Shown in pieces: positions 53,667 to 61,628 of a stretch of DNA of 64,000 nucleotides; within the stretch, counting starts at the first letter, position 1; every line of letters begins with the position of its first letter. A program made the translations under genes and the position numbers. The stretch lies in contig NZ_JAUSXY010000001.1 of NCBI RefSeq assembly GCF_030944625.1, positions 1,426,001 to 1,490,000 on the forward strand, given 5' to 3'. The notes below the pieces were generated by a model. The model worked only from the letters and a program-made list of their open reading frames with translations. It had not been told where the DNA came from and did no database searches. This DNA comes from Arthrobacter sp. SLBN-112 (GTDB taxonomy: Bacteria; Actinomycetota; Actinomycetes; Actinomycetales; Micrococcaceae).

Positions 53667-54401
53667 ATGCTCAATCCTGTCGATAACGAAATCGTTCATC
53701 ACCTGCAGGAGATCCTGGTGGGTGCCGGGAATGCCGTGGAATTCCTGTCCGGACTCTCCGGCTTGGCGGCAGAGGCAGTGTCTGACGCTGCCGGGTCCAA
53801 GGTCGAGTGTGCCATTACCCTCCAGCTCCGCCGGCGTCCCTCCACTGCGGCGGCCAGCAGCGCCCGTGCGCTGGAGCTGGACCAGGTTGAGCAAGCGCTG
53901 GGCGATGGGCCCTGCCTCCGTGCCCTCCGGGAGATGGCCCCGGTGATGATTGATGACGTCACCCAGGATTCGCGGTGGTCGACCTACAGCCAGGAACTGG
54001 TCAAACGCGACGTCCACAGTACCCTTGGCGTGCCGCTGGAAATCACCAGCGACGCCGGTGCCGCGCTGAACTTCTTCGCCACCCTCCCTGGTGCGTTCAC
54101 GGCGGACGTTTACGACAAGGCGGTGGGCTTCGCGGCCGCCGCCCGCAACACGCTGCATCTCTCCGTTCGGATCAACACTGCGCAAAACCGTGCTGACGAT
54201 CTTGAGGCGGCGCTCGAGAGCAGGACTGCCATCAACTTGGCGTGCGGGGTGATCATGGCGCAAAACCGCTGCTCGCAGCAGGAAGCAATGGATATCCTCA
54301 CGCGGGTCTCAAGCAACCGCAACCGGAAACTCCGGGATGTTGCCAGCGAGCTCGTTGAGCAGTTGTCCGGCGATGGCGTGAAGACGCACTTCGACTCCTA
54401 A
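53667..54401 (+). CDS. GAF-ANTAR transcription antitermination regulator
   Basis: 244 residues. The N-terminal part (residues 20-160) has the GAF-like sensor pattern (ALGDGPCLRALREMAPVMID). The C-terminal ANTAR domain (ALESRTAINLACGVIMAQNR and CSQQEAMDILTRVSSNRNRK) binds dual-hexaloop RNA in the leader of target transcripts and prevents termination. Arthrobacter genomes carry several such stand-alone proteins. TAGGAT six bases before the ATG suggests a leaderless start. The RNA target is not visible here. Confidence 0.9.
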   Translation: MLNPVDNEIVHHLQEILVGAGNAVEFLSGLSGLAAEAVSDAAGSKVECAITLQLRRRPSTAAASSARALELDQVEQALGDGPCLRALREMAPVMIDDVTQDSRWSTYSQELVKRDVHSTLGVPLEITSDAGAALNFFATLPGAFTADVYDKAVGFAAAARNTLHLSVRINTAQNRADDLEAALESRTAINLACGVIMAQNRCSQQEAMDILTRVSSNRNRKLRDVASELVEQLSGDGVKTHFDS

Positions 54402-54443
54402 CAGCCCCTGCGGTGCTGTTGGGCAGGGCTGCCAGGAAACCCG

Positions 54444-54644
54444 TTGACACGTTTCGCCGCCGTACAGAAGCATGTGGCGGTGCTGGAACGTGCATCACTG
54501 GTCACCAAGGAAAAACGCGGAAGGGAGCAGATTGTCCGGGGCAACCACGAGGGGCTCCAGAAAGCCCGGCGGCTGCTTGACGAATACGAACAGATCTGGC
54601 GGCAGCGCGCCGCCCGGATGGCAGACATTCTCGCTGAAGGTTAG
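54444..54644 (+). pseudogene. truncated ArsR-type regulator
   Basis: 66 codons from TTG 54444 contain only the second half of an ArsR winged helix: FAAVQKHVAVLERASLVTKE then KRGREQIVRGNHEGLQKARR. The recognition helix end is present, but the first 35-45 residues of the domain are missing and no coding sequence for them occurs upstream. The AHSA1 gene follows by 12 bases, the usual partner order. It is most likely a 5'-deleted remnant, though a short translated product from TTG is possible. Confidence 0.7.
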
Positions 54645-54656
54645 GAAGGCACGGCC

Positions 54657-55154
54657 ATGACAGTCATCAGTATGGACAAGAACCCCGAGGCGCTCTCCCT
54701 CACGCTGGTCGCCGAGTTCGATGCCGGCGTCGAACGCGTATGGCAGCTCTGGGAGGACCCCCGCCAGCTCGAGCGCTGGTGGGGCCCACCCACCTGGCCG
54801 GCCACCTTCCACAAGCATGACTTCGTCCCCGGCGGCCGCGCCAACTACTACATGACGGGTCCGGAGGGGGAGCAAGCCCATGGCTGGTGGGAGTTCACGG
54901 CCATCGAGGCACCCCGGCAGCTCCAGTTCGACGACGGGTTCGCCGACAGCGACGGAAACCCCGCGGGTGACTTGGGGGTTACCCATGCGACCGTCACGCT
55001 CGAGCAGGTGGGGGAGCGCACCCGCATGACCATCCATTCCGCGTTCGAGTCCGAGGAGCAGTTGGAGCAGATGGTTGCCATGGGCATGGAGGAAGGCTTG
55101 AAACTGGCCGCCGGCCAGATCGACGGCATCCTCGCCGAGCACGCCAATATCTGA
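54657..55154 (+). CDS. AHSA1/SRPBCC domain protein
   Basis: 165 residues. SLTLVAEFDAGVERVWQLWE and DPRQLERWWGPPTWPATFHK, then EQLEQMVAMGMEEGLKLAAG, are typical of the Aha1-like SRPBCC proteins paired with ArsR regulators. They bind hydrophobic ligands. AGGAAGG lies ten bases before the ATG. The upstream regulator is truncated, so this gene may have lost control. Confidence 0.9.
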   Translation: MTVISMDKNPEALSLTLVAEFDAGVERVWQLWEDPRQLERWWGPPTWPATFHKHDFVPGGRANYYMTGPEGEQAHGWWEFTAIEAPRQLQFDDGFADSDGNPAGDLGVTHATVTLEQVGERTRMTIHSAFESEEQLEQMVAMGMEEGLKLAAGQIDGILAEHANI

Positions 55155-55190
55155 TACCCGGCAGGAACCTTGCCACGGCGTCAGGCGGAA

Positions 55191-55220
55191 GGACGACGGC
55201 GGGACGTCCCGCCGTCGTCC
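55191..55220. terminator. GGACGACG-family hairpin (15-bp perfect stem)
   Basis: GGACGACGGCGGGAC / GTCCCGCCGTCGTCC with no spacer, 36 bases past the AHSA1 stop. A full palindrome, with an effective ACGT turn. Confidence 0.8.
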
Positions 55221-55301
55221 TCCCCACCCCGGGCGTTGAAGGCACAAGCCGGCGCCGGAATACTGGAAGGTGGACCAACCTCACGTAAGGCGGTGGCGGC
55301 A

Positions 55302-55901
55302 ATGAGTGGCGGGGCAGCGGATTTCCGCAAGCGACTGGAGCGGGCAGCCGAGCGGCGCTCCTACCGTGGCGCCGGCATCAGTGCCGAAGAAGAAGCCGAA
55401 CTGGATGCCCTTGACGCACAGGAGAGGGACAAGCGCCGGAAGGTCAGCGACGCCGCCCTCGCGGAATACCTGGTCCGCGATGCGATGGCACAGGGCAAGT
55501 TCGACAACCTCAAGTACGCCGGCAAACCGATACCCGGCCTCGGTGAATCCTATGATCCGGACTGGTGGGTCAAGGGACTGATCCAGCGGGAAAATATCAG
55601 CGGACTGGGGCCGGCGGCCATCCTGCTCCGCGCCGAGGACGCCGAACTCGATGACACCCTTGACGCCCAGTACACGGAGCAGCAGGTCCGGGACCTCCTG
55701 CAGGACTTCAACCGCAGGGTTATCGACGCACGCCGGCAATTGCAGGGCGGCCCGCCTGTCATCACCAAGACGCGGGACGTGGAAGCGGAACTGGAGCACT
55801 GGCGCAGCCGCCGGGCAGCGCGGGTTGCCGAAGTTCCCGCGGAGCCGGAACCCGAGCGCTCATGGTGGCAGCGGTTGTGGAAGGGGACGGGCCAGGACTA
55901 A
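55302..55901 (+). CDS. DUF1992 (DnaJ C28-like conserved domain) protein
   Basis: 199 residues. DALAEYLVRDAMAQGKFDNL (seen as AALAEYLVRDAMAQGKFDNL) and KYAGKPIPG match the DUF1992 domain of DnaJ-C28 homologs, here without a J domain. Predicted charged coiled-coil C-terminus (LEHWRSRRAARVAEVPAEPE). The bacterial role is unknown. The start at ATG 55302 has TAAGG upstream. Confidence 0.9.
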   Translation: MSGGAADFRKRLERAAERRSYRGAGISAEEEAELDALDAQERDKRRKVSDAALAEYLVRDAMAQGKFDNLKYAGKPIPGLGESYDPDWWVKGLIQRENISGLGPAAILLRAEDAELDDTLDAQYTEQQVRDLLQDFNRRVIDARRQLQGGPPVITKTRDVEAELEHWRSRRAARVAEVPAEPEPERSWWQRLWKGTGQD

Positions 55902-56057
55902 GCGGTCCGCGATTCGTAGAGTTCACACCGTGCGTTGTAGTACTTGTCGGTCTGTCCGCATGGGCCATGCCAATCCTGGTGCATACCCGCTGGGATACTG
56001 TGTTGGCAGGATGCGTCACTGCAACAACCTTTGGCACGTCCCACTCTCACTCCGGTG

Positions 56058-58229
56058 CTAGGGTTTCGGAGTCGGATTTGGCCCGATCATCGATGCGGGA
56101 GGCGGCGCGAACGGTGCTGCGGGATACAGGGCCGCCACCTTCAGCATGTAGTTGGCCCACTGCGGGCCGGCAATCATGTAGCCGTCCAGGCTGGGGTAGA
56201 ACGTGCCGTTGATGGTGACGTTCTGGCCGGATCGCTTCTGTCCTCCCAGGGCATCCCCAAAGAAGGACGCCGTGACCAGTCCGGTGGTGTAGCCCACCAC
56301 CCAGGTGGAGCCGTTGTTGTTCGACGTTCCGGTCTTGGCCGCGGTGGGGAACTTGTCCTGCACCTTCGGGTTGATCCACACACCGGACCCCCGCTTCAGA
56401 ACGTCCTGCAGGACCGAGTTCACACCGCGGGCCACGTCCGGCTTGACGGCGTCATGGCAGTCCGGGGCCTGTGCGGGGAGTTTCGCGCCCGCGGCATCAG
56501 TGATCTCCACCAAGGCGATGGGCGTGCAGTAGCGGCCCTCGGTGGCGAAGGTGGCAAAAGCGTTGGCAAGGGTCAGGGGCGCCACTCCAGTGCCGCCCAG
56601 GAGGTTGCCCAGTTGGTGCATGTTGACCGATGTGCTGTCCAACCCGCTATGCAGGCCCACCGAGTCGATCATCTTCTGGATGCCACAGAAATCGAGTTGC
56701 GCGGCAGAGGCGAAGGTGGCGGTGTTGATCGAGTTGTACAGGCCGTAATTGACGGGCATTGGCCGGTAAAAACCGTCTTCGGCATTCTGCAGGTCGTCGG
56801 CCGCACCAAGGGTGGGGTTGTTCTGCGCGCTGTCATAGGCGCCCAGCACTTTGCCGCAGCTGTCCTTCCACGGAAAGTCGAGCGGATAGACCCGCCGTGA
56901 TGCGTCCACCACTGCAGTTAGGGCCTTGCCCTCATTCAGCCACTCGGCAAACGTGAAGGGCTTCATGGTTGACCCCGGCTGGAACCCGCCCGCCCCGTTG
57001 AGGTCATTGCCCTGCGCGTCTTTGGCATCCACGTTGAAATTCAGGTTGGTATCGAACTTGCCGGGTTGTGGAAGGAAAACCGTGTTTTGGGCCATCGCAA
57101 GGATCTTCCCGGTGCCGGGCTGGATGGTCACCAAGGATGCCGCCCAGCGGTCCGGGTTGGGGCCCGCAGTCCCGTCCACTTGTGCCTGGGCCGCAGCCTG
57201 TAGCCTGCTGTCCAAGGTGGTGACGATGGTGAGGCCGCCCCGATACAGCCGCCGCTCCCGGTCAGCCTCGCTTTGCCCAAATGCGGGATTTTCCAGGACC
57301 AAGTGGGAAATGTAATCGCAGAAGTACGGTGCCATGGCCGCATTGGCGCACCCCTGCTCCTGGGGCGTGATCTTCAATTCGATGGGGGTGGCCACGGCCT
57401 CATCATGCTGGGCTTGGGTGATCTTTCCCAGGCGCAGCATTTCGGCCAGGACCTGGTTGCGGCGCACTACGGACTTGTCCGGATTGGTGGCCGGGTTGTA
57501 GAAAGTGGGGCTGTTCACGAGCCCTGCCAGCAGGGCCGCCTGCGGCAAGGTGAGGTCCTTTGCGGTGGTGCTGAAGAAATAGCGGGCCGCCGCCTCAATC
57601 CCGTAGGCGTTGCTGCTGAAGAACACGATGTTCAGGTAGCCCTCAAGGATCTGGTCCTTGGTGTATTTTTTGTCGAGCGCGATGGCGAGCTTCATCTCCC
57701 GCAGCTTGTCGCCGAGGTTCTTCTGCCCGCTCAGGACCACCGCGTCCGGCCTGTCCTGTGAGAGCTCCGCTTCATTGAGGATGTTGGTGACGTATTGCTG
57801 GGTGATGGTTGATGCACCCTGCTCGCTGCCTTTGGTCAGGTTCGAAAACAGGGCGCGGAGGATGCCTTGCGGATCCACCCCTGCATGCTCGTAGAACCTG
57901 CTGTCCTCGATCGAAATGATGGCGTCCTTGATGAACGGTGACATCTGGTCCAGTGGCACGCGCACACGGTTCTCCGCGTACAGGGTGGCGATCGGCTGTC
58001 CATCGGAGGTCAGGACTTTGGTGGCTTGCGACGGCGGCTGCACGGTCAGCTCCGCAGGCAGGTTCTCGAAGAATCCGATGGAAGAACTGACGCCGAGACC
58101 CGCGGCTGCCACCGCCGGAATCACCAGGCTGGCGGCAAGTACTCCGCACAAGATGCTGGCTGCAAGGAACCCCAGGAGCCGTCCCACAGCTGCGCCGAAA
58201 CTCCGCCTGCGCTTCCGCTTCTTCGCCAT
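56058..58229 (-). CDS. class A penicillin-binding protein (transglycosylase/transpeptidase)
   Basis: 723 residues. A basic N-terminus and one membrane segment (about 14-40) are followed by the GT51 transglycosylase: IISIEDSRFYEHAGVDPQGI with the catalytic Glu, and SEQGASTITQQYVTNIL. The transpeptidase has the active Ser420 in GSTMKPF, SIN (motif 2) and KTGTS (motif 3). It polymerises and cross-links peptidoglycan outside the membrane. A Pro-rich tail ends it. It is divergent from PadR across a palindromic operator, so PadR may influence it. Confidence 0.95.
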   Translation of the reverse strand: MAKKRKRRRSFGAAVGRLLGFLAASILCGVLAASLVIPAVAAAGLGVSSSIGFFENLPAELTVQPPSQATKVLTSDGQPIATLYAENRVRVPLDQMSPFIKDAIISIEDSRFYEHAGVDPQGILRALFSNLTKGSEQGASTITQQYVTNILNEAELSQDRPDAVVLSGQKNLGDKLREMKLAIALDKKYTKDQILEGYLNIVFFSSNAYGIEAAARYFFSTTAKDLTLPQAALLAGLVNSPTFYNPATNPDKSVVRRNQVLAEMLRLGKITQAQHDEAVATPIELKITPQEQGCANAAMAPYFCDYISHLVLENPAFGQSEADRERRLYRGGLTIVTTLDSRLQAAAQAQVDGTAGPNPDRWAASLVTIQPGTGKILAMAQNTVFLPQPGKFDTNLNFNVDAKDAQGNDLNGAGGFQPGSTMKPFTFAEWLNEGKALTAVVDASRRVYPLDFPWKDSCGKVLGAYDSAQNNPTLGAADDLQNAEDGFYRPMPVNYGLYNSINTATFASAAQLDFCGIQKMIDSVGLHSGLDSTSVNMHQLGNLLGGTGVAPLTLANAFATFATEGRYCTPIALVEITDAAGAKLPAQAPDCHDAVKPDVARGVNSVLQDVLKRGSGVWINPKVQDKFPTAAKTGTSNNNGSTWVVGYTTGLVTASFFGDALGGQKRSGQNVTINGTFYPSLDGYMIAGPQWANYMLKVAALYPAAPFAPPPASMIGPNPTPKP

Positions 58230-58331
58230 GCCTCAGCCCTCGTGCTTGAAGGTGTGAACAGAATACGCCGCCGGCAAGGGGCGTGCCAGAGGCGGAAGGG
58301 GCAGGATTTGGTCACGTCACGCCTATTGACC

Positions 58332-58365
58332 AGCGATAGTTAGCGACATATCGTTAACTATCGCT
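58332..58365. promoter_or_regulatory. candidate PadR operator
   Basis: AGCGATAGTTA and TAACTATCGCT form a perfect 11-bp inverted repeat spaced by 12 bases (GCGACATATCGT, itself partly symmetric). It lies 41 bases before the PadR gene and 103 bases from the divergent PBP start. Confidence 0.65.
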
Positions 58366-58405
58366 GAATCATCAGCGAAAAATACATTGAAAGGACGATG
58401 CCGCT

Positions 58406-59032
58406 ATGAAAGGCATATTCGACGAGAAACACCCCGGCCCGGATTTCGGTCAAGGCCGCTTCGAGCGGGGGAGGGCCCACAGGGGTCCGCACGGGCATCG
58501 GGGGCCAGGGTTTGGGCCCGGCTTCGGGCCTGGGTTTGGACCCGGTTTTGGCGCCGGCTTTGGTCCCGGGTTCGGTCCCGGTTTTGGCCGCGGCGGACGG
58601 CGGGCAAGCCGCGGGGATGTCCGCGCGGCCATCCTCTCGCTCTTGGCCGAGGCGCCCTCCAACGGTTACGGGCTGATCAAGACCATTGCCGCGAAGACCG
58701 GCGGCATGTGGCGCCCCAGCCCCGGATCGATCTACCCCACCCTTCAGCAATTGGTGGACGAAGGCCTGATCGAGGCGCTCAGCGAGGGCCGGGGAACGGA
58801 GTTTGCGCTCACTGACGCCGGCAAAGCCTATGTGGCAGAGCACGCGGAGGAAATGGAAAACGCCTGGAGCGCTGAGCCGGACAGTGCGGACCGGGACTTC
58901 CACCAAAGCATAGGAAAGCTGCTGGGTGCCATCCATCAATTCCGTACGGGTGCTACTGAGGAACAGCGCGCGGCAGCCGTCGAAAAGATGGACGAACTGC
59001 GGCGTGCACTCTACAAGATCCTTGCTGACTAG
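58406..59032 (+). CDS. PadR family regulator with an N-terminal Gly-Phe repeat tail
   Basis: 208 residues. The PadR winged helix is at about 68-145 (RGDVRAAILSLLAEAPSNGY, GSIYPTLQQLVDEGLIE), with a C-terminal helical dimerisation part. Residues 33-64 are seven tandem G-F-G-P type repeats, giving a flexible, aromatic, Gly-rich arm before the DNA-binding domain. PadR proteins repress efflux or envelope genes; the divergent PBP gene and its own promoter share one palindrome. The start follows AAAGGACG about nine to ten bases upstream. Confidence 0.9.
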   Translation: MKGIFDEKHPGPDFGQGRFERGRAHRGPHGHRGPGFGPGFGPGFGPGFGAGFGPGFGPGFGRGGRRASRGDVRAAILSLLAEAPSNGYGLIKTIAAKTGGMWRPSPGSIYPTLQQLVDEGLIEALSEGRGTEFALTDAGKAYVAEHAEEMENAWSAEPDSADRDFHQSIGKLLGAIHQFRTGATEEQRAAAVEKMDELRRALYKILAD

Positions 59033-59142
59033 GTGCTCCGGGCGGTCCGGGCCCGCAGGCGCCGGCTCCGCCCGGGACAAGCTCCAGGACCTGAAGTCAA
59101 ACGAACGGAAATCCTGCGAACGGAAGTCCCGGTGAAGGGAAT

Positions 59143-60474
59143 CTACGCGAAAGCGTCTTCCTTGGCCTGCACGTCGGCCTTGGCCGGTGCAGCCGAAGCG
59201 TGGGCGGTGTGGTGGGTCAGCATGTGGCTGAGGGTGCTGAATCCGGAGCCCATTTCCCCAAATGCGTAGGCGGTTTCCGCGTGCTCGGACAGGTCCACGC
59301 CGGCGGTCTCGGCCTCGTGGCTGACACGGAACCCAACCGTCTTGTTGATGACCAGGCCAATGATCGCCGTTCCGATCCCTGACAGCAGCAGGGTGATGAC
59401 GACCGCGACCGACTGGGCGACCAGCTGCTGCACGCCACCGCCGTAGAAGAGTCCGCCGCCCTGGCCGTTCACGGGAAGGGCAATGAATCCCAGCGCCAGG
59501 GTGCCGATGAGGCCCGCGCCCAGGTGGACACCCACCACGTCCAGGGAGTCATCGAGGCCAAAGCGGTACTTGAGGTCCACGAACACGCAGCAGGCAACTC
59601 CGGCAACCAGGCCCAGGCCCACAGCAGCGAGCGGGCTGATGTTCGCGCAGGACGGCGTGATGGCTACCAGTCCGGCCACAACGCCGGAGGCGGCACCCAG
59701 GGAGGTGGGGTGCCCGTGGCGGATCTTCTCGGTGACCAGCCAGCTCAGCATCGCCGCGGCGGGAGCTATCAGGGTGTTGATCCAGATCAGGCCGGCCTGC
59801 TCCACGCTGGTTGCGGCGCCGCCGTTGAAGCCAAACCAGCCAAACCACAGGATTGCTGCGCCCAGCATGATGAACGGGATGTTGTGCGGGCGGTGGTTGG
59901 GGTCCTTGGCGAAGCCGTGCCGCTGGCCCACGATAATGGCCAGCACCAGGGCGGCGGTGCCTGAACTGATCTCCACAACCGCGCCGCCTGCGAAGTCGAT
60001 GACCTGGCCGAAGATTGCCGTGACGGCGCCGCCGGCACTCATCAGGCCGCCGCCCCAGATCATGTAGGCGAGGGGACAGTAGATCACCGTAATCCAGACG
60101 GGCACGAAGAGGGCCCAGGCACTGAATTTGGCGCGGTCCGCAATGGCGCCGCTGATCAAGGCCACGGTGATGATGGCGAACGTGGCGCTGTACCCGGCCT
60201 TGAGCAGGTCCGGCGAACCAATGAGGTTCTGCAGGCCGAAGCTGGTGAAGGGGTTGCCGAAGAGTCCCAGCACGCCGTTGCCGGTGGTCATGGAGTAACC
60301 CCACAGGACCCAGACCACGCCCACGATGCCGGCAGAGATGAAGCTCATCATGATCATGTTCAGGGCGGCTTTGGCCCGGGTCATACCGCCGTAGAAGAGG
60401 CCAAGGCCAGGAGTCATCAGCAGTACCATCGCGGCTGAAATCATCAACCAGACGTGTTGGGCAGTGATTTCCAC
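59143..60474 (-). CDS. amt: ammonium transporter (Amt)
   Basis: 443 residues, eleven helices, start MEITAQHVWLMISAAMVLLM and TPGLGLFYGGMTRAKAALNM, the classic Amt opening, and GVHLGAGLIGTLALG near residue 317. The first twin-histidine position is Glu168 (VVEISSG rather than V-H-I-S-S-G), while the second (His317) is kept. The channel imports ammonium for assimilation. A GlnR-type operator lies about 140 bases upstream. No glnK or amtB partner is adjacent. Confidence 0.95.
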   Translation of the reverse strand: MEITAQHVWLMISAAMVLLMTPGLGLFYGGMTRAKAALNMIMMSFISAGIVGVVWVLWGYSMTTGNGVLGLFGNPFTSFGLQNLIGSPDLLKAGYSATFAIITVALISGAIADRAKFSAWALFVPVWITVIYCPLAYMIWGGGLMSAGGAVTAIFGQVIDFAGGAVVEISSGTAALVLAIIVGQRHGFAKDPNHRPHNIPFIMLGAAILWFGWFGFNGGAATSVEQAGLIWINTLIAPAAAMLSWLVTEKIRHGHPTSLGAASGVVAGLVAITPSCANISPLAAVGLGLVAGVACCVFVDLKYRFGLDDSLDVVGVHLGAGLIGTLALGFIALPVNGQGGGLFYGGGVQQLVAQSVAVVITLLLSGIGTAIIGLVINKTVGFRVSHEAETAGVDLSEHAETAYAFGEMGSGFSTLSHMLTHHTAHASAAPAKADVQAKEDAFA

Positions 60475-60797
60475 TGGTGGGTCCCTTCGCAGCGTGAACG
60501 GTGTGTGGGGCCCGCTTGGCCCCGTGGCATTTCCCCCGCGGTCTATTTTTGGTGCCGCGTGTTTCAGCCAGTGCCGCTTAAAGTTGCGGTCAGGTTACAC
60601 AAATCGCTCCTGCGTGAAGTTCACGTATCAGCTATGTTTCGGGAATGTAAACACGCCCCCACCCCTGGCGGCTCGTCCCCGCCGCCGCCCCCGCGATCCT
60701 GCCGAATTCGCGGGGGTTCCGGCTGTTCCAGGGGTGAGAACCCGCCGTCGTGCGCCTTTTCCCTTATGTTTCAGGACCGTGAACGGCGATTCACCGT
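60475..60797. promoter_or_regulatory. amt upstream region
   Basis: 323 bases without a gene, holding the amt promoter. The GlnR-like box is at 60614-60651. The stretch 60680-60790 is strongly G/C rich and shows no convincing reading frame or hairpin; it contains the end of the nitrilase gene side. Confidence 0.5.
60614..60651 (-). promoter_or_regulatory. GlnR-like binding site for amt
   Basis: On the minus strand: TTTAC-n6-GAAAC-n6-GATAC-n6-TTCAC. These four half-sites with exact six-base spacing match the actinobacterial GlnR pattern (gTnAC-n6-GaAAC repeated), as seen in front of amt and glnA genes. It suggests nitrogen-limitation control. Confidence 0.7.
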
Positions 60798-61592
60798 TCA
60801 GAACCTGCGGGCGTTGGCCAGGACCGGCAGCGTGGCGCGCACGGAGTCAACGGACGCGGGATCGATGTCGACGACGGCGAGTTCAGGCTTTCCGCCGAGG
60901 GCCACCACGGCGGTGCCCAGGGGTGTGACAACGGCGCTGTGGCCAATTCCGGTGGGTGCCGCGCCTGCGGGGCCCGCGCCGACGGTTTCGGGATCGCCCT
61001 GGCCGCACGCAATCACAAACGTGGTGCTGTCCAGCGCCCGGGCACGCACCAGCAGGTCCCACTGCTCGGCCTTGCCCTCGCCGGCTCCCCAGGAAGCACA
61101 CACGATGTTCACTTGTGCTCCTGCATTGGCGTTAGCCGTGAACAGGGCCGGGAAGCGGACGTCGTAACAGGTGGCCAGGCCGAACACGGTGCCTTCGAGC
61201 TCGAACGTTACCGGCGCCTCCCCGGCGTCCACTGTCTTGGACTCGGTGAAGCCGAACGCGTCAAAGAGGTGGACCTTGTCGTAGGACGCCTCCACGCCGG
61301 GGCCGGTGACCAGCAGCGTGTTGCGGACGCGCCCCTCCGCGCCGGGGGTGAACATGCCTGCCACGATGGTGATGCCCAGGTCCTTGGCGACGCGGCGAAC
61401 CTCGCCTGCCCAGGGGCCGTCGAGCGGTTCGGCAATGTCTTTCAGCGAGTGGCCGAAGGCGCGCATGGCCGCCTCCGGAAAGACCACCAGCTGCGCACCG
61501 GCGTTCTTCGCCTGGGCGGCATAGTCCCGGATGATGCCAAGGTTGGCCGCCGTGTCGGCGCCGCTGATGATTTGGGCGATGGCGATACGCAT
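60798..61592 (-). CDS. carbon-nitrogen hydrolase (nitrilase superfamily)
   Basis: 264 residues from ATG 61592. The Glu-Lys-Cys triad is in VVFPEAAMRAF, DKVHLFDAFGF and GLATCYDVRFPALF. Members hydrolyse amides such as omega-amides and N-carbamyl compounds in the cytosol. The closest remembered pattern is the deaminated glutathione/omega-amidase-like group. It is divergent from GntR across a palindromic operator, and linked to an MHS transporter and a DUF2848 hydrolase, so it may serve one amide-type catabolic route. Confidence 0.92.
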   Translation of the reverse strand: MRIAIAQIISGADTAANLGIIRDYAAQAKNAGAQLVVFPEAAMRAFGHSLKDIAEPLDGPWAGEVRRVAKDLGITIVAGMFTPGAEGRVRNTLLVTGPGVEASYDKVHLFDAFGFTESKTVDAGEAPVTFELEGTVFGLATCYDVRFPALFTANANAGAQVNIVCASWGAGEGKAEQWDLLVRARALDSTTFVIACGQGDPETVGAGPAGAAPTGIGHSAVVTPLGTAVVALGGKPELAVVDIDPASVDSVRATLPVLANARRF

Positions 61593-61609
61593 GGAAGATC
61601 TCCGATCTG

Positions 61610-61628
61610 TTGTATACATAATGTATGG
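61610..61628. promoter_or_regulatory. GntR operator copy 1
   Basis: TTGTATACATAATGTATGG in the 32-base gap between the divergent nitrilase and GntR genes. The central TGTATACA is a perfect palindrome. A matching element lies at 63744 in front of the MFS/DUF2848 pair. Confidence 0.7.
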
